This document shows positions 1 to 11,410 of a stretch of DNA of 64,000 bases, one piece after another. This stretch comes from Salvator merianae (taxonomy: Eukaryota; Chordata; Lepidosauria; Squamata; Teiidae): NCBI GenBank assembly GCA_003586115.2, contig QVOM02000034.1, forward strand, positions 19,512,684-19,576,683, given 5' to 3'. Each line of letters opens with the position of its first letter. The first letter of the stretch is position 1. The position numbers were made by a program, and so were the translations under genes. Below the pieces are notes generated by a model. It had not been told where the DNA came from. It did not search any database and saw only the letters and a list, made by a program, of their open reading frames with translations.

Positions 1-560
1 TTCCTTACGAAATCAGGCTGCAATGTTTTGGCCTCTTCAGCCTTGAAAGACAATGGTAAAGAGGGGACCTGACTGAAGTACATAAAATCATGTGTGGAAT
101 GGAAAAAGTGGATAGTGAAAATTTCTTTTCTCTGTCACAGAACAGTAGGACTAGGAGGCACTCTATGAAGCTAACGGGCAGGAGAGTTAGGACCGAGAAG
201 TGGAAGTATTTCTTTCACACAGAGGGTCATTGGTCTATGGAACTTATTACCGGAAGAGGTGGTGACAGCAAGCGGCCTGGATAGATTAAAAAAAAAGGTT
301 AGACAAATTCATGGAAGAAAGGTTACTAGACAGGTCATTGGCTACTAGAACTGATGCCTAGATATTTCCTCCAGACTGGAGAGGCAGGCAGGATGCCTCT
401 AAAGTTCATTTACAGGGAGTCAAGAGCAGGTGAAGATTTTGCCTTTGTCTTCTGCTTGAGAATGCCCAGAAGCAATTAGTGGCAGACTGCTGTGTGAAAT
501 AGGATTGCTGGACTAGATGGGTTGTGGCCTGATCCAGCAGGACTCCTCTTAATTATGAGT
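1..560 (+). mobile_element. CR1/L3-like LINE, 3' end with ORF2 C-terminus
   Basis: This is the 3' part of a non-LTR retrotransposon, cut by the window edge on the left. Frames around 60-280 encode the C-terminal tail of a CR1/L3-type reverse transcriptase ORF: a segment NFFSLSQNSRTRRHSMKL followed, after a frameshift near 220, by the WN-LLP-E-VV-A motif typical of this tail (seen here as codons for W, E, L and then EEVV in another frame). From about 330 to 560 comes the 3' UTR, with the CTGGACTAGATGG and GCCTGATCCAGCAGG words that recur at 30.6, 31.0, and in reverse at 26.5, 28.2 and 50.9 kb. Frameshifts show it is dead. Clade assignment is from family knowledge; the repetition inside the window is seen directly. 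Confidence 0.75.
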
Positions 561-732
561 CTGGCCAGAACGTTTTCCCATATACATCACCAGCTGAAAG
601 CATTGTGTGAAGAGGCCTTGACCATTCAAACTTTTTAAAATTATCTGCACTGGTGGACAGTGGCTTCACCCTTTCCCTGAACAGGGTACAGCTTCTTTAC
701 TCATTCACACAGGGGAAGAAATAACTCACAAA
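561..732. other. Spacer without recognised features
   Basis: Short stretch between the LINE end and the first family C element. No repeat, RNA or coding signal recognised. Confidence 0.4.
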
Positions 733-1275
733 GGCAGCAGGCACACTTTTAAGTTTTAGTCAGTCTCTGGGATGGACAGGAAACTGAGGCCATTTTCAGC
801 CTCCTCTGGCCTGGTCATGCCTACAATGCTGCCGCCAACACCACTGCCACCCAAGTCCTTGTGGCTCCTTTGGTAAAAGGTAAGTTTACCTTTTACAATG
901 ACTGGGAGGGTCTTGGGGGGGGCGCAGGGGATGGCTACGGGGTAGTGGGGCTTGGTGGCAATGGCGTTGGCATTGGGAGCATTGGGAGCAGAGTGTGTGG
1001 CATAGGAAGCAGTGGGAAGTATGGGGGACTGTAGGGTCATGGCAGCAAGAGGCATTGTGGAGTGGGGTGTCGGTGCTGTTGGTGGGTTGGCAGGGCTTTG
1101 CCTGACTAGATCCATTTCTTGGTGAAATAGACTCAGTGCTGGGATTATCCAAATTTAGGATAATCCCATTCCAGGAAAGATAGTCCTTGAAAAAACTGGG
1201 AACACAGTTTGGCATCTAGTTTCCAAGGACTTAAGTCAGCCTCCATCCTTTAAAAATATAAGGAAGTTTCAGAGG
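733..1275. mobile_element. TIR element, family C, copy 1 (inverted orientation)
   Basis: This is a non-autonomous DNA transposon related to the copies at 3.5-4.35 kb and 32.1-32.56 kb. Its right part (1125-1250) has the CTCAGTGCTGGGATTATC word and a TAGTCCTTGAAAA word shared with both. Its left part (about 740-820) is the reverse complement of the right end of the 3.5 kb copy, so the two lie in opposite orientation. The middle (840-1100) is G-rich and unlike the middle of the other copies. Borders are approximate because the ends have decayed. It has no coding capacity. Confidence 0.6.
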
Positions 1276-1820
1276 AAATGTTTCAGAGGAAGAAGCCACT
1301 CCCTGTATTGAGTTTGTAGAGAATGCTCTATCCGTCTCATCTGCCCCCTCCGCCAACTTTTCTTGTTGGTAAGAGACTGGTCCGTTCATGGTGATGTATT
1401 TGAGAAAAGCTGACAACATTAGTCAAGCTTATGAAGATGCATATCTGAAAGGTAACCACCATAATCATGGGTGTAAAAGAAAAGACTCTCTCATTTCACT
1501 TCTGCTAGTGATGAAGGGGAAGGGCAAACATATGACTCGGGTGCCAATGGCTAATGCTCATTGGCTCATAAACCACATATAATTTCAAATTGGCTGCAAA
1601 GAAACCTTTCTGAGCAGTCTGTATTCAAGACACTATGCTAAACCTAATAAAAGGAGGCATCAGAAGAGTGTCCATTTCTGATGGACTGATCACTAAAGCA
1701 GGAGTTCCAAATATGGCTTGTTCATGCATCAGATTGGTGAAATGTGGCCATATTTGTAGTTTATTTCCTGTTGCAAAATACACCTCCTGACTTTTTCTTA
1801 ATGTCATCTACTTCCAGCAC
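1276..1820. other. No gene or repeat recognised
   Basis: I see no splice-bounded coding exon, RNA gene or repeat that recurs in the window. Open frames are all under 65 codons on both strands and lack family motifs. Confidence 0.4.
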
Positions 1821-1823
1821 TCA

Positions 1824-2492
1824 GGCTGCATCCAGACAGGGCTTAAAATGTGGGATCATCCTGTACTATATTGGGATTGCCACGCCTATCTGTGGCAATG
1901 CCAGTGCAGTCCCAGGATATAAGGCTGAAATCCAAGCTCATCACTATTCTGGGAAAATCAATTCCCCGGCTGGATTTTCCCAGAATACCAATACAACTTA
2001 TCTGTCTGGACTCTTGCTCCCAGGATCAATTTTGTAGAAAATGGCACAAGCGAGGGGCCAAAACTGAGTTGAAAATGGCTGTTATGCAAATGCAGAGGCC
2101 GGTGCTTGCACACTTTTGGGTACTTTGCAGAAGTATCCACTTGGAAGGAAGTGTCCTGAGCGGTTAATTAAGGGCAGCGGCGGCCGGCAGCTTTAAGCCC
2201 GGGTGTTTGTGCCCCGTGCAAAGAGCGCCATGGCTGTTTGCAGAGCCTCTGGGTCTCTGTACTGACACAGGAAGTCGCTGCTGCGGCAGTACGGAGACCT
2301 AGAGGCTCCACGAACAGCCATGGTACACTCTGTGTGGGCCGCAAACACCCAGGCTTAAAGCCAGTGCTCGCTGCTGGTTAAGGGTGTGGGCTTGCCCCAC
2401 AATTTTGCCCTGCCATTTGGCAGGGACAGCAGGGGGCAATTGTAGGATCTAAACAAGATCCCACATTATCTTCTTGCCGCCTGGATGCAGCC
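1824..2492. mobile_element. TIR element, family D, copy 1, with a nested hAT foldback
   Basis: The ends are inverted copies of each other: GGCTGCATCCAGACAGG at the left and the complement of GGCTGCATCCAGGCGGC at the right, both followed inward by the complement-matched word ATGTGGGATC. The element is flanked by the 3-bp direct repeat TCA at 1821-1823 and 2493-2495. Three-base target duplications point to a PIF/Harbinger-type transposase; that is inference, since no transposase is present. The internal words ACTATATTGGGA and CAGTCCCAGGATAT are shared with copies at 19.3, 32.8, 39.2 and 44.8 kb. A foldback hAT element sits inside at 2175-2376. Confidence 0.8.
2175..2376. mobile_element. Foldback hAT-like MITE, family A, copy 1
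   Basis: An almost fully palindromic element of 202 bp. The left arm begins CAGCGGCGGCC and the right arm ends CTCGCTGCTG; the arms pair over most of their length, including GCTTTAAGC/GCTTAAAG and the GCCTCTGGGTCTC/GAGACCTAGAGGC pair. Flanks read ATTAAGGG (2167-2174) and GTTAAGGG (2377-2384), an 8-bp duplication with one mismatch. CAGNG ends and 8-bp duplications are the hallmark of hAT transposons. It landed inside family D copy 1 and is therefore younger than it. Confidence 0.88.
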
Positions 2493-2495
2493 TCA

Positions 2496-3505
2496 GACAA
2501 GGTGGAAACTGCACAGAGCAACCAATGCCAACTCGCCCAGATAGCTCAGCTCCAAACCACGTCTGCTAGACAACCCTTTCCAGACACGTTGGCAGCACAG
2601 AAGAACATTTCACTACCATGCCCTTGCCAGAGGGATCGTAGGATACCTGATAGCATAAGTAAACTCTCCAAATGGCACTTGTCCATTTCCACCCTTTGAT
2701 CCCTTGCTATTTTTATGCAGTGGATCGATTCTCTATTTGTCACTCTGTTTATATTTTGCAGATTTCTTTATTTTTAGTTAACGTGTTCCCCCAACTTTGG
2801 CATTCAGGGCCTTTTATCCCCTTCAGTAATTATCCTTTTTAACCCACCATTGTTTGCTTCTATAGATCTCTTCTCTGTAAAAGACATGGTATTTTTAAAA
2901 GCTGCCAGCCCTATTGCTTACTCTGATCTATAAATCCCTCTGAGACCCTTGCAGCTTCTAGAGCTGTTTTCATTGATTAACCTGAATGAATTTCAGCTGG
3001 AGACTGGCCAAAAGTCCTTCTCTAATATTTCCAACTTGCCTGTGGAAGTCCCTCTTGGAATACTACAGAGGTGACATGACAGAAAGTCAAGAAAAAGAAT
3101 GCCTCCTGTCCTTTCACTGAAACGTACGTGGGGTTTTCATTACAACAGGGATTATTTAGGTGTGTCACGATGAACCTCCCTAAATAAGGTAACGAGGAAT
3201 AAAGGAACACATCCAAATATAGTTAAAGCAGCTCCAAGATAATGCGACTGACAATATTCATGGGATCATGGGACAATGGTTATTTAACTTATTTTCTAAA
3301 TGAAGGGGCCGGCACTCAAGCATAGCATGTCATTGACCTGACATGCTCTTTCCTATTCCTACATATGTTTTTCAGACTACTTGTATGGCATCTGGGGGGA
3401 TCTTCAAGAGCTTAAATCTTTGTGCCCAGCTACGCACAATAAGTACCATTCTCTTGTAACGCAAGAGTTTTGTTCCAGCAAATTATCACTTTGTAGGAAA
3501 ATAAT
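2496..3505. other. No gene or repeat recognised
   Basis: About 1 kb of ordinary composition with no repeat shared inside the window and no convincing exon. All open frames are under 70 codons. Confidence 0.4.
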
Positions 3506-3508
3506 TAA

Positions 3509-4353
3509 GGCCCTGGTCACACCTTATATTTAAGAAGAATGGAAGCCTCTTTAGTCCTCAGAGACGAGATGCCACAGTGCGTTTCCAGCTTTTCCAAGGA
3601 CCAGTGGCGCAGGAAGGAGGGGCATGGGGGGCGGGCTGCCCCAGGCGGCACATGCAGCCAGGCCCTTCTCTGCCTGCCCGGCACGCAAAGTTTCGCCCAA
3701 GTGCACGCGAGAAGGAGAGTGCGGTGCCGCATGGGCTGGCTGGCAGTCGGCGGGGTGGGGGTAGGAGGCTGCAGGGCAGGGCGGCCTCGCTCACACTCGT
3801 CTGCTGCCATGTGGCCCTGGGCAGCAAAAACCTCAGCTACGCCACTGTCAAGGACTTTCCTGCCTGGAATGGGACTATCTTGCAATCAGATAATCCCAGC
3901 ACTGAGTCTGTTTCAGTCAGAAGTGAACCCAGACCAAGGGCTGCTGTTTACCTCAGCACAGTGTGGAGAGCAGCAAGTAGAAAAGGGCCCAATTCCACCT
4001 CCCTCACCCTCACCCCAACCCCGACCCCGACCCCCTGATATCCACCACTGCCCCCCTCCACCACTGCCATGCCATGCCATGCCATGCCAAGTCTTTGTGG
4101 ATCCCCTTTGCCTGATAAAAGGCAAGCTTCCATGTGGCATTGAGAGGACCTCTCCCAGCGCTGCTGCCCCCCATCCCTCCAGCCCCTTCCACACACTGAA
4201 GCTTATCTCTTACCAGGTGAAGGAGATCAACAAAGCCTCAATGTGGCGTGATAGCGGCATGGCAGGTGTGACTAGTCTGTTCCAGGCTAAAAAGGGTCTG
4301 AATTCCCTGTCCATCCCAGGGATGGCCTATCTTATAAGAGTGTGACCATGGCC
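3509..4353. mobile_element. TIR element, family C, copy 2, with a nested GC-rich hAT
   Basis: The left end GGCCCTGGTCACACCTTATA and the complement of the right end, GGCCATGGTCACACTCTTAT, are inverted repeats. The flanks are TAA at 3506-3508 and TAA at 4354-4356, the classic target of PIF/Harbinger elements. The element is 845 bp but about 254 bp of that is the nested insertion at 3602-3847 plus its target duplication. It contains a short ATGCC array at 4065-4089 and a C-rich run at 4000-4035. A 268-codon open frame crosses it from 3539; that frame crosses the nested insertion and shows no family motif, so it is not called as a gene. Confidence 0.85.
3602..3847. mobile_element. GC-rich hAT-like MITE (CAGTGGCG ends), copy 1
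   Basis: Begins CAGTGGCGCAGG and ends CAGCTACGCCACTG, which are inverted repeats. It is flanked by CCAAGGAC (3594-3601) and TCAAGGAC (3848-3855), an 8-bp duplication with one mismatch. The interior is very GC-rich and holds short CpG-containing runs. Copies with the same ends but largely different interiors lie at 6931-7252 and 45556-45788. It interrupts family C copy 2. hAT assignment rests on the end sequence and duplication length. Confidence 0.88.
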
Positions 4354-4356
4354 TAA

Positions 4357-5000
4357 AGAAACAATTGGCTTCAGTGTAAATCCAGGGCTTAGGGGAACCA
4401 TGCCAAAAACCTCCATTGTGTGGTAGATTGACCTATTCAAAATTACATTGCCTTGAATGGGGAGGGGTTTCCAGTGCAAGTCAATGGTGGAAAGGAACAC
4501 ACAGTTAAAGGGGCACAGCACAGACACCCTAAAGACCATCTACCATGAAACCAATGACAAAGCACACAAATGCCATGCCTGAAACCTCCACCACACAGAT
4601 GCCAGTCCAAGCGCCTCCACCCAGACACAGTCTTTCACAGACTGCAATGCAGAACACATGGAGAACTGGCCAGATCCTCTCTTGATCCAGACAAGAGTTT
4701 TTCACAGTTTCAGTGCTGAACCTACTGATGCCAAATGGAATGCCAACCTCCCACATCTAAACAACATTGCTTCACATTCTGCAATGCTGATTCCACTGAT
4801 TCCACAGGGAATGCCCATTTCCCATTTCCCATTTCCCACATCCCCAAACCCCTTTCTCACATTCTGTAGTGCTGGACCCAGGGGTTTCAGAACAAGATGC
4901 TTACCCAATCTCCACACACTCTCGAGACGAGTTTAGGGCCAAAATCTGGTAGGAAAAAAGATCTTTTACCTTTGATGTCATCTTACACAGGGTGTGAGCA
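4357..5000. other. No gene recognised; short CCCATTT array
   Basis: No coding exon or family repeat recognised. A short tandem run of a CATTTCC-type unit lies at about 4805-4845. Confidence 0.4.
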
Positions 5001-5089
5001 CAATGGGGTGGCTGAAAAGCCCTGGGGCCCCAGGAAGTGAGGTTTCCAATGTTGCTGCCATGGAAGACTCTTGGCAGCAGAGAAGGAGG

Positions 5090-5765
5090 CTCTTACTCCA
5101 GTTTGACTTCATAGCCAGGAATCGCACATGGAGAAATGAGCAACTCCTTCTCCTGCATCTCCTCCTCCTCTTCCTCCAAGCTTGAGCAGGAATCAGGGAA
5201 CAACTCCCTGGTTGCCCGTTGCCTTCCAGGAATCCCCCAAGGCCCTGGCTGTTTTTCAAGCTCAGCTGCACTCCTGCGCTCTTCTGCCACTTAAAGAAAG
5301 GCTTGTAGTGTAGGCTAGTGGGTCTTCTGGCACAAGCAGTGTTGTAGCCTTCTCACATTATGGAGTTCAAAACATTTTTTGAACTTCTAGAACCACACAT
5401 GGCTGGCCTGGAAGTTATCTGAGTCTCCCTGTTCAGAGGTCTGAATGAACTAGTTGAAGATCTGCTTCACCATCCTGCAGATCATCTGGATGGTCAAGGG
5501 CATTTTCTGGGTCTGGTCCTCTATCCAGATGTGCAGTGCTTTTTCCTCATTATCACTGGGTTCTTGGATCTGAAACATTTTACACTGGAGACTGCAGCAC
5601 CACTAGCCTTGCTGGCATGAATGGCATTTTTAATGCGTCTGATGGCAAACTCTGTGGCCCCAAAGATGCTTCCACAATGATGAAGCACTTGCTTGCTTTC
5701 AGTTGGTCCAGCACTGATTTTGTCCTCACAGGACAGTGCAACCTTCTCCTCGTCACCTTTGCTCC
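5090..5765 (-). pseudogene. Tigger/pogo-type (Tc1/mariner superfamily) transposase remnant
   Basis: Read on the minus strand, three frames together give the N-terminal DNA-binding half of a Tigger-like transposase. The pieces, in order, are a Psq-type helix region with KISV-DQLK and AIRRIKNAIHAS (about 5720-5610), a conserved HIWIEDQTQK word (about 5525-5495), and the CENP-B-type second helix region with FQASHVWF-KFKK followed by LHNVRR (about 5420-5360). Frameshifts lie near 5700 and 5540 and there are in-frame stops near 5440 and 5395. The catalytic DDE part is missing; what follows (5290-5090) is an acidic run, EEEEEEMQEKELL, that resembles the acidic C-terminal region of such proteins, suggesting an internal deletion. 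It is non-functional. Motif recognition is from memory of the family. Confidence 0.72.
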
Positions 5766-6930
5766 TGCAAGACCTCCTTGCAGGAGGCAGTATGCTCCGG
5801 AGCCATTTTTGCAAATGAGAAAAAACTTCTGCAGCAAAAAACTGGTGCACGCAGTAAAAACTGTGTGCATAGCAAAAATTGTGTGTAGCAAAAAAGGTGT
5901 GCATATAAAGACACATGTCTGCACATGTACCAAAGCACTGTGAACTGATCTGGAAACTCAGTCATTCAATCACCAACCGCAACAAAGATACGCTGCAACC
6001 ACAAGGAAAAACACACAAAGGCACACAATCATACAGGATCCAGTCAAAACTCACCAAAACCTCTCAAAAAATACTCAAAACTCACCAGACGACATGCACT
6101 AATGACCCACTGCACACTCAGTAGCACTCAAAACCCAGTGAAGATTCTCCAAAATCAAAGTTCACCCAAACTCAAAACTAATATTTTGTGGAAAAGCCAC
6201 ACCTCCTTATTACCAAAGGACAAGTGGGAAAATGGTTGCTGGACCTGTCAGAAGGTCCTAACATGTTGCAGCCTTCACCTTGTTAGAAAACGTGACGAAA
6301 ACTTGGGTATTTGGGGGGAATTACCTGAGTTCAGTTATCCCAGCAGGATCTAAAGATGATCGGTTGGTTTAACAAACTTTTCTAAGGCAGGTTGTGATTG
6401 GCTGGTGTGCGTTCCCAAGGGAAGGGGAAAAGGAAAGAGTTCCAAGGCAAAAATTAATGTAAAAGTAAATAATCTTTATTAAAAACAAAATAACAAAAAG
6501 GAACTACTTTATTCCAAGGCTGCAATAGCCTACAATATCAAGCAATGGATTAGGGTTTGCAATACAGTGATACAGAGAGAACACAATGTGTCAAGAGCAA
6601 GGAACTATAACAAGGGTCTAGATGCAGCAGCGAAGTTGCACTAAAGTGTGGAGGCAGAGTCTCCTGGTATGTGTATTTGTGAGCGCATGTAGTGAAGTCT
6701 AACCCAAGTCCCTAACAATTCTAAACAACTGTCTCCCAGTTCCTAGTGATGCTCATCTCTCAACTTAACTAATAAATAACTCCTCCCATTTTCTGTCTAC
6801 CTTGGTGTTGGATCCTAGGTAAAGTTGCCCACTGCCCAACTTAATCTATGATCTGTCTGAAAAATACTTATTCTAGTTAAAGAAAACAGAAAACAAAAAA
6901 CAAAGGAAGTGGTTGTCACCTTCATGGTGT
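5766..6930. other. No gene recognised
   Basis: The first part (5800-5900) has short AT-rich repeats with GTGTGCATAGC-like words; 5950-6180 is A/C-rich with loosely repeated CAAAACTCACC words. From 6450 an A-rich segment ends in AATAATCTTTATT, which on the minus strand would read as an AATAAA-type signal. I cannot assign any of it. Confidence 0.35.
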
Positions 6931-7252
6931 CACTGGCGTAGCAAGGGGGGGCGCGGGGGGCGCTGCGCACCAGGCGGTGCATTGTTGGGGGCGGCGCCTG
7001 CCTTTGAGTTGGGCCCTCCCGCCCGCCCGCCGGTTTGCCTTTAGTCGGCTTCACCACCACGTCTGCCACTCGCTCGCCGCTCGCTCGCTCGCCCCGCCCG
7101 CACACCGCGCCGGCTGGTGCGCGTGCGGCCATCATCACAGCGGCAGCAGGAGTAGGCAGCTGCAGGGCGGGGCGTCCTGCAGGGCAGGGCGCCCTGCTCG
7201 GCTGCTGCCGTTTGGTCCGCCCCAGGTGGCGGAACGTTCAGCTACGCCACTG
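6931..7252. mobile_element. GC-rich hAT-like MITE, copy 2
   Basis: Begins CACTGGCGTAGCAAGG and ends CAGCTACGCCACTG. The flanks CATGGTGT at 6923-6930 and 7253-7260 are a perfect 8-bp target duplication. The interior is extremely GC-rich with G runs and (GCTC)-like repeats near 7070-7095. The open frames of 107-144 codons that cross it are composition artefacts. Confidence 0.92.
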
Positions 7253-7260
7253 CATGGTGT

Positions 7261-10065
7261 TCTCCCTGAAAAGTCTTTCCCAGGCTGGAAAGGGAAAATG
7301 GAGAGAGGAGAGAGTTCTTGCTCTCAGATCTCTGCATGCACAGGGATCAGGTACCAAATGCAGAGGCTCAGAAGCCAAATGGAGGGAACAGGAAAATGGA
7401 ATGCTCCATGATCCTCACTTCCCAAATACACAGCTCTCTGCTGGATGGTGGGGAACATAGAGGCTCTGGTGGCTGAGAACCAAGGCAGGAGGAGAGGGAA
7501 AGAGAGGAACCCCCTTTCTTAATGATTTTATGTATTGCAATGCTGCAAGGCAGCATAAAAGTGATTTTCAGTGAGAGCGCTGTTAGGAAATAGCACAAAA
7601 GTGGAATCGGAGGAAGCACGGAGCTTCTCTTCTCCAAGCTTTGGGAAAAGGCAGAGGGAAATGGCAGTGATCTTCAGAGAAGCCAGGGCTTCTTGCTTTT
7701 CAGTTTGCAGGAAGTGGAAGGAGGCAATGAGTTTCCTCTAACCCCAGGATCTCTGCCAGCACCAGCAGGTTCAGGAGCGAGGGAGAACATATATGCTCAG
7801 CGCTCTGAAATGGAATGGATGATCTTGCGACACAATCTTCTTTCTTCCTTCTTCATGATTTCAGCAAAGTTTCAATGAGGTCCAGCAGCACAATGATGAG
7901 GGGAGACCCTAGTGCAGTGTTTCAGTAGGATGTGTGGAGAAAATCACCACCTGTAGTGTTCCAGCTCTTGTAAGGGGAAGACCACCACCACCTAAAGATG
8001 GGGTAAAAACTTATGCATTTTATATACATTGGGCTAGGGCAAAAAGGGATGAGATAGGGGATTGGTTGAAAAATGGATTAAATTTCTACTTTTGATTGGT
8101 GACTCAGAAGCTAAAAATCTGAAATTATTGGCTGTTCCCATACTGGTGTGGTGAGTTAAGGTGGGAAGTGTGGTGGGCCAAAGTCACCTTCACAGAGCAT
8201 TTTGCAGGTAAAATGCAAATCAAAGGAGCAATGACTCATTAGGTTGACAAATACTTAGAACAACACTGAACGAATAGAACAATGAAAACTCTTATCTATA
8301 CCCCAAGGTGCTTTGCCAGTTGTGAAAGATGCCAAAAAAAAAAAAGCAAACTTAGGATGTAATCAGGCCTTCCAAGTCCAACAAAGGGCTTGCTCTTATG
8401 GCGTGTTCCATGTCTCCAGGGTCTTCCTGTTTATCGTCTAGATAAGGGGTGGCGGTGGAGAAACTCCATTTGAAAATTGAACTTTGCTTTCTGCGTTTTT
8501 CTGGAGATGGCTTTTATGTCTCTTCCATAGCAAGCTATGGTCAGAGTGCCCATACAGCCTTTCAGTCTATAGCCCATGCTTGTATGACATTGCATGTATG
8601 TAGTCCCACTATACATGTGTCTGAAAGCAATGTGTGTAATAACCTCTGACCTCTGTCTTTGGCAGCAGGAAAATAGGTTAGGAAACTGTAGAAACACATT
8701 AGATGAGTAATCGCATAACAGTGAATTTGCAAAGCCTGATTGCAGATTGTAGGACAATGCACTGTATTTCTGAAGCAGTCTGAGCCAAGAAAAAATCTTG
8801 CCCAGCTTCAGGAATGTTAACATTCATAGCTGTTAGCCTGCCTCAAGCTCTCCTTTCACTCATCAGTTTCCAGCACATGTGTTGTATGTTCCATCACAAC
8901 TTGTGACAAGTAGCCCAATCCATTTCCTCCACACATACTCCACAGTAACACAGTGCAATTGACCATCCCTTTTTGTCACTCAGTTGCATGTGTTTGTTTT
9001 TCCCCAAAGTCCACCTTCCAAAAAATGCACTTGAGCAACATACCAAAAACTTTAACCTACTTAGAAGTAAAACATGTTTTCTGATTGGATTTTTTAAAAA
9101 AAAAAACACAAAACTTTTGGGTTAAATAAGATGGAAGGAAAATGACTTGTCACTTTGCTGAAGTATTCTCTTGGGAAATCATTCAAGGTGGATTAAAATT
9201 TAGGGGACAATCAGATACAAATTGCTGTACAAACAGTTGTTCAAATATACAGCTGAGAATCTACCTTATTTTACCACACTGCAGCCTATATTAGCCTCCA
9301 AGTCAGGCAAACACCTACCCTTACTATGGATGCTACCCATTGATTAATCACTCAGCAGGACCCCCCGCCCCGCCTCTTTGCTTATGTAGCTTCCTGCCCA
9401 ACCTGGCTTAAAGAAAGAAACACCTTCAGAGCTAAGAAATCCTGAATGACAAAGAGATGAGCTTCCTGAGGCTTCAAGACAGGGTAAGGCAAATACAGGG
9501 GGGAAAAAAATTGTCGTTACGGACTCAAATTCTCTCTTTAAATCTGTTTGATCACATCCTTAGGTGCAGCCAGCCCCTTTGTATAAAGGTAAACAAAGAA
9601 GTTTTTCTGATTCTTTAATCTGCTCTCCATACGTTCTGTTAATCCACTGATATACAGTGGATTTAGCTGCCTTGGCAAATCTTTGGATAGAAAAGAGGGG
9701 TGCAAATCTGCATTGAGAGACAGCATTTGATAGGCATGTGCACTGGTTTGGTTCAACTGCTCTTTTGATTAGGTCACATCAGCACAAGGTCAGTGAAGGG
9801 AGACCTTGGTATAAACTATTCCTATTTTACACCAAGCTATGCTTAGCCTGGCTTGGCAGTTCAGATGGTCCTAGTATTTGGAAAAGCCCTCTAGTGGTGT
9901 ACTGGCTAAAAACACCAGACTAGAACTTAAGATAACTTCTGTGAAGAATGGTACTGGCCCAGGAAAACGCAGTAGGCTACGTAGAGTGTGCTGAAAGCCA
10001 TCCACATGGCTAAAGAACCTCCAGCCTCAGAGCTGCAAGCCAGAGGCATTATGCCACAACCCCAG
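7261..10065. other. 2.8 kb without recognised gene or repeat
   Basis: No exon with family motifs and no repeat shared inside the window. A poly(A) run lies at 8335-8346. A segment near 9735-9760 (ATGTGCACTGGTTTGGTT) resembles one end of the GTGCA-ended element at 44.1 kb, without a visible partner. The longest open frame (130 codons, minus strand, 8431-8823) shows no motif I recognise. Confidence 0.35.
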
Positions 10066-11410
10066 AAATGGTTCAAATTCAAAGACTATTAGCATTAGAT
10101 AAAAGTAAAAAATGGGTAAAAATTGAAAAGAGGTGGAATAATATAAGCAACTTATCATTGTTGTTTGGAAGACTAGAAAGAAGGACAAATCAATATCAGG
10201 GTCTATTGGCAGTGACAATAAATATATGGAATAAAAGTAAAAAAATATTAACTCTGGAATTTTCAAAATTAGCCCCAATAGAAATTATCAATAACAACCA
10301 AATAATAACTAGAGATCTATTAAATAAAATGAAAAGTAAAGGATATAAAATATTAAAAGATCTATATGATGATAGAGGAATTCCAATAAATTGGAATAAA
10401 TTAAATCAAGAATTAGGGATTAATTATTGGTTGCAAAACTGGAATATAATGCAGTTTATAAACAATAATAGAGTTAAGAATGGAGTATTGAAAGAAAACA
10501 CAGCATTTGAAAAAATAATTATAGCTAAAATGAGAGGAGAGAAAGGCATAAGGGGGAAAATATACCGGTGTCTAACAGGAAATGAGTTAAAAATGAGAGG
10601 TTTAATACAAGCACAATGGGAGCAGGAGGCCGATACAGAGGAACAGGATATTAAAAGGTATATTGATGAAATTGGATTTATTAAAAACAATAAAGTCAAA
10701 GAACAACAAATAAAATTTATTAATAAGTGGTATAGAACCCCTTGTCAGTTATCTCATATGATTCCAAACTTTAGTTCAGAGTGCTGGGCTAGATATGGGG
10801 ATAGAGGAACATATTTACATATCTGGTGGAAATGTGCAGCTAAAAGGAAATTTTGAGGGAAAATTGGTAAGGAAATTAATAAAATAATTCCTACTAGGAT
10901 AGTCTGGTCAAAAGAAATATGTTTATTGTATAAATTTGATAGTCAAATAATTGACGAGGACAAGTACATAATTAAACAATTGCTGATGGCAGCAAAGTCA
11001 GTAATAACCAAAAATGGGAAAACCCCGAGGAATAGAAAGTTAAAGGAGTGGTATGTTTATATATGTGAAACAAATGATGTTTGATTTTATAAGGGAAAAA
11101 AGAATGAAATATATGGGAAACATAACATCACAGTCAGCTGTACAAGTATGGTTAAGAGTGGTTATCTATCTCCATCAACGGATGGGAAACCCAGCAATAT
11201 AAGGAACAATCAACGCAATCTCACATTTGGACAGAAAGGGATTATAAAGGTCAGTTGAAGAGCCACAAGTCTGATCTACCCATTTAGAAGAAGAGGGGAG
11301 GGAGGTGGAGGGTTGTTTTTGTTTTTCTTTCAATCTGCCAATTTTCATTTATTATTATATATTGTTTATATAATAAACAATTCTATTATATATTGTTTAT
11401 ATAACAAACA
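10066..11410 (+). mobile_element. L1-clade LINE, 3' part of ORF2 and 3' UTR
   Basis: A strikingly A-rich plus-strand block. From 10068 an open frame of 262 codons ends at a TGA at 10854-10856, then the same frame continues open to a TGA at about 11081-11083. The product is the C-terminal part of an L1 ORF2 protein: lysine/asparagine-rich, with WNKSKK, LLNKMKSKG and IPINWNK-type words, then a Cys/His region C-W-A-R-Y-G-(DRG)-TYLHIWW-KC just before the first stop, which matches the CWRC-xxGT-H-WW-C signature of L1 ORF2. The first stop lies where the family normally has a tryptophan, so one base change explains it. Reverse transcriptase and endonuclease domains are absent (5' truncation, as usual for L1). 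The 3' UTR follows, with a 31-bp tandem duplication at 11354-11415. Confidence 0.82.

Noticed and set aside
3539..4345. 268-codon open reading frame
   Set aside because: It crosses a nested GC-rich transposon and its target duplications; low-complexity Pro/Arg/Gly composition and no family motif.
6470..6490. Minus-strand polyadenylation signal of a gene
   Set aside because: An isolated AATAAA-type word in A/T-rich sequence with no upstream coding exon.
6815..7460. Several overlapping frames of 107-144 codons on both strands
   Set aside because: They coincide with the GC-rich hAT at 6931-7252.
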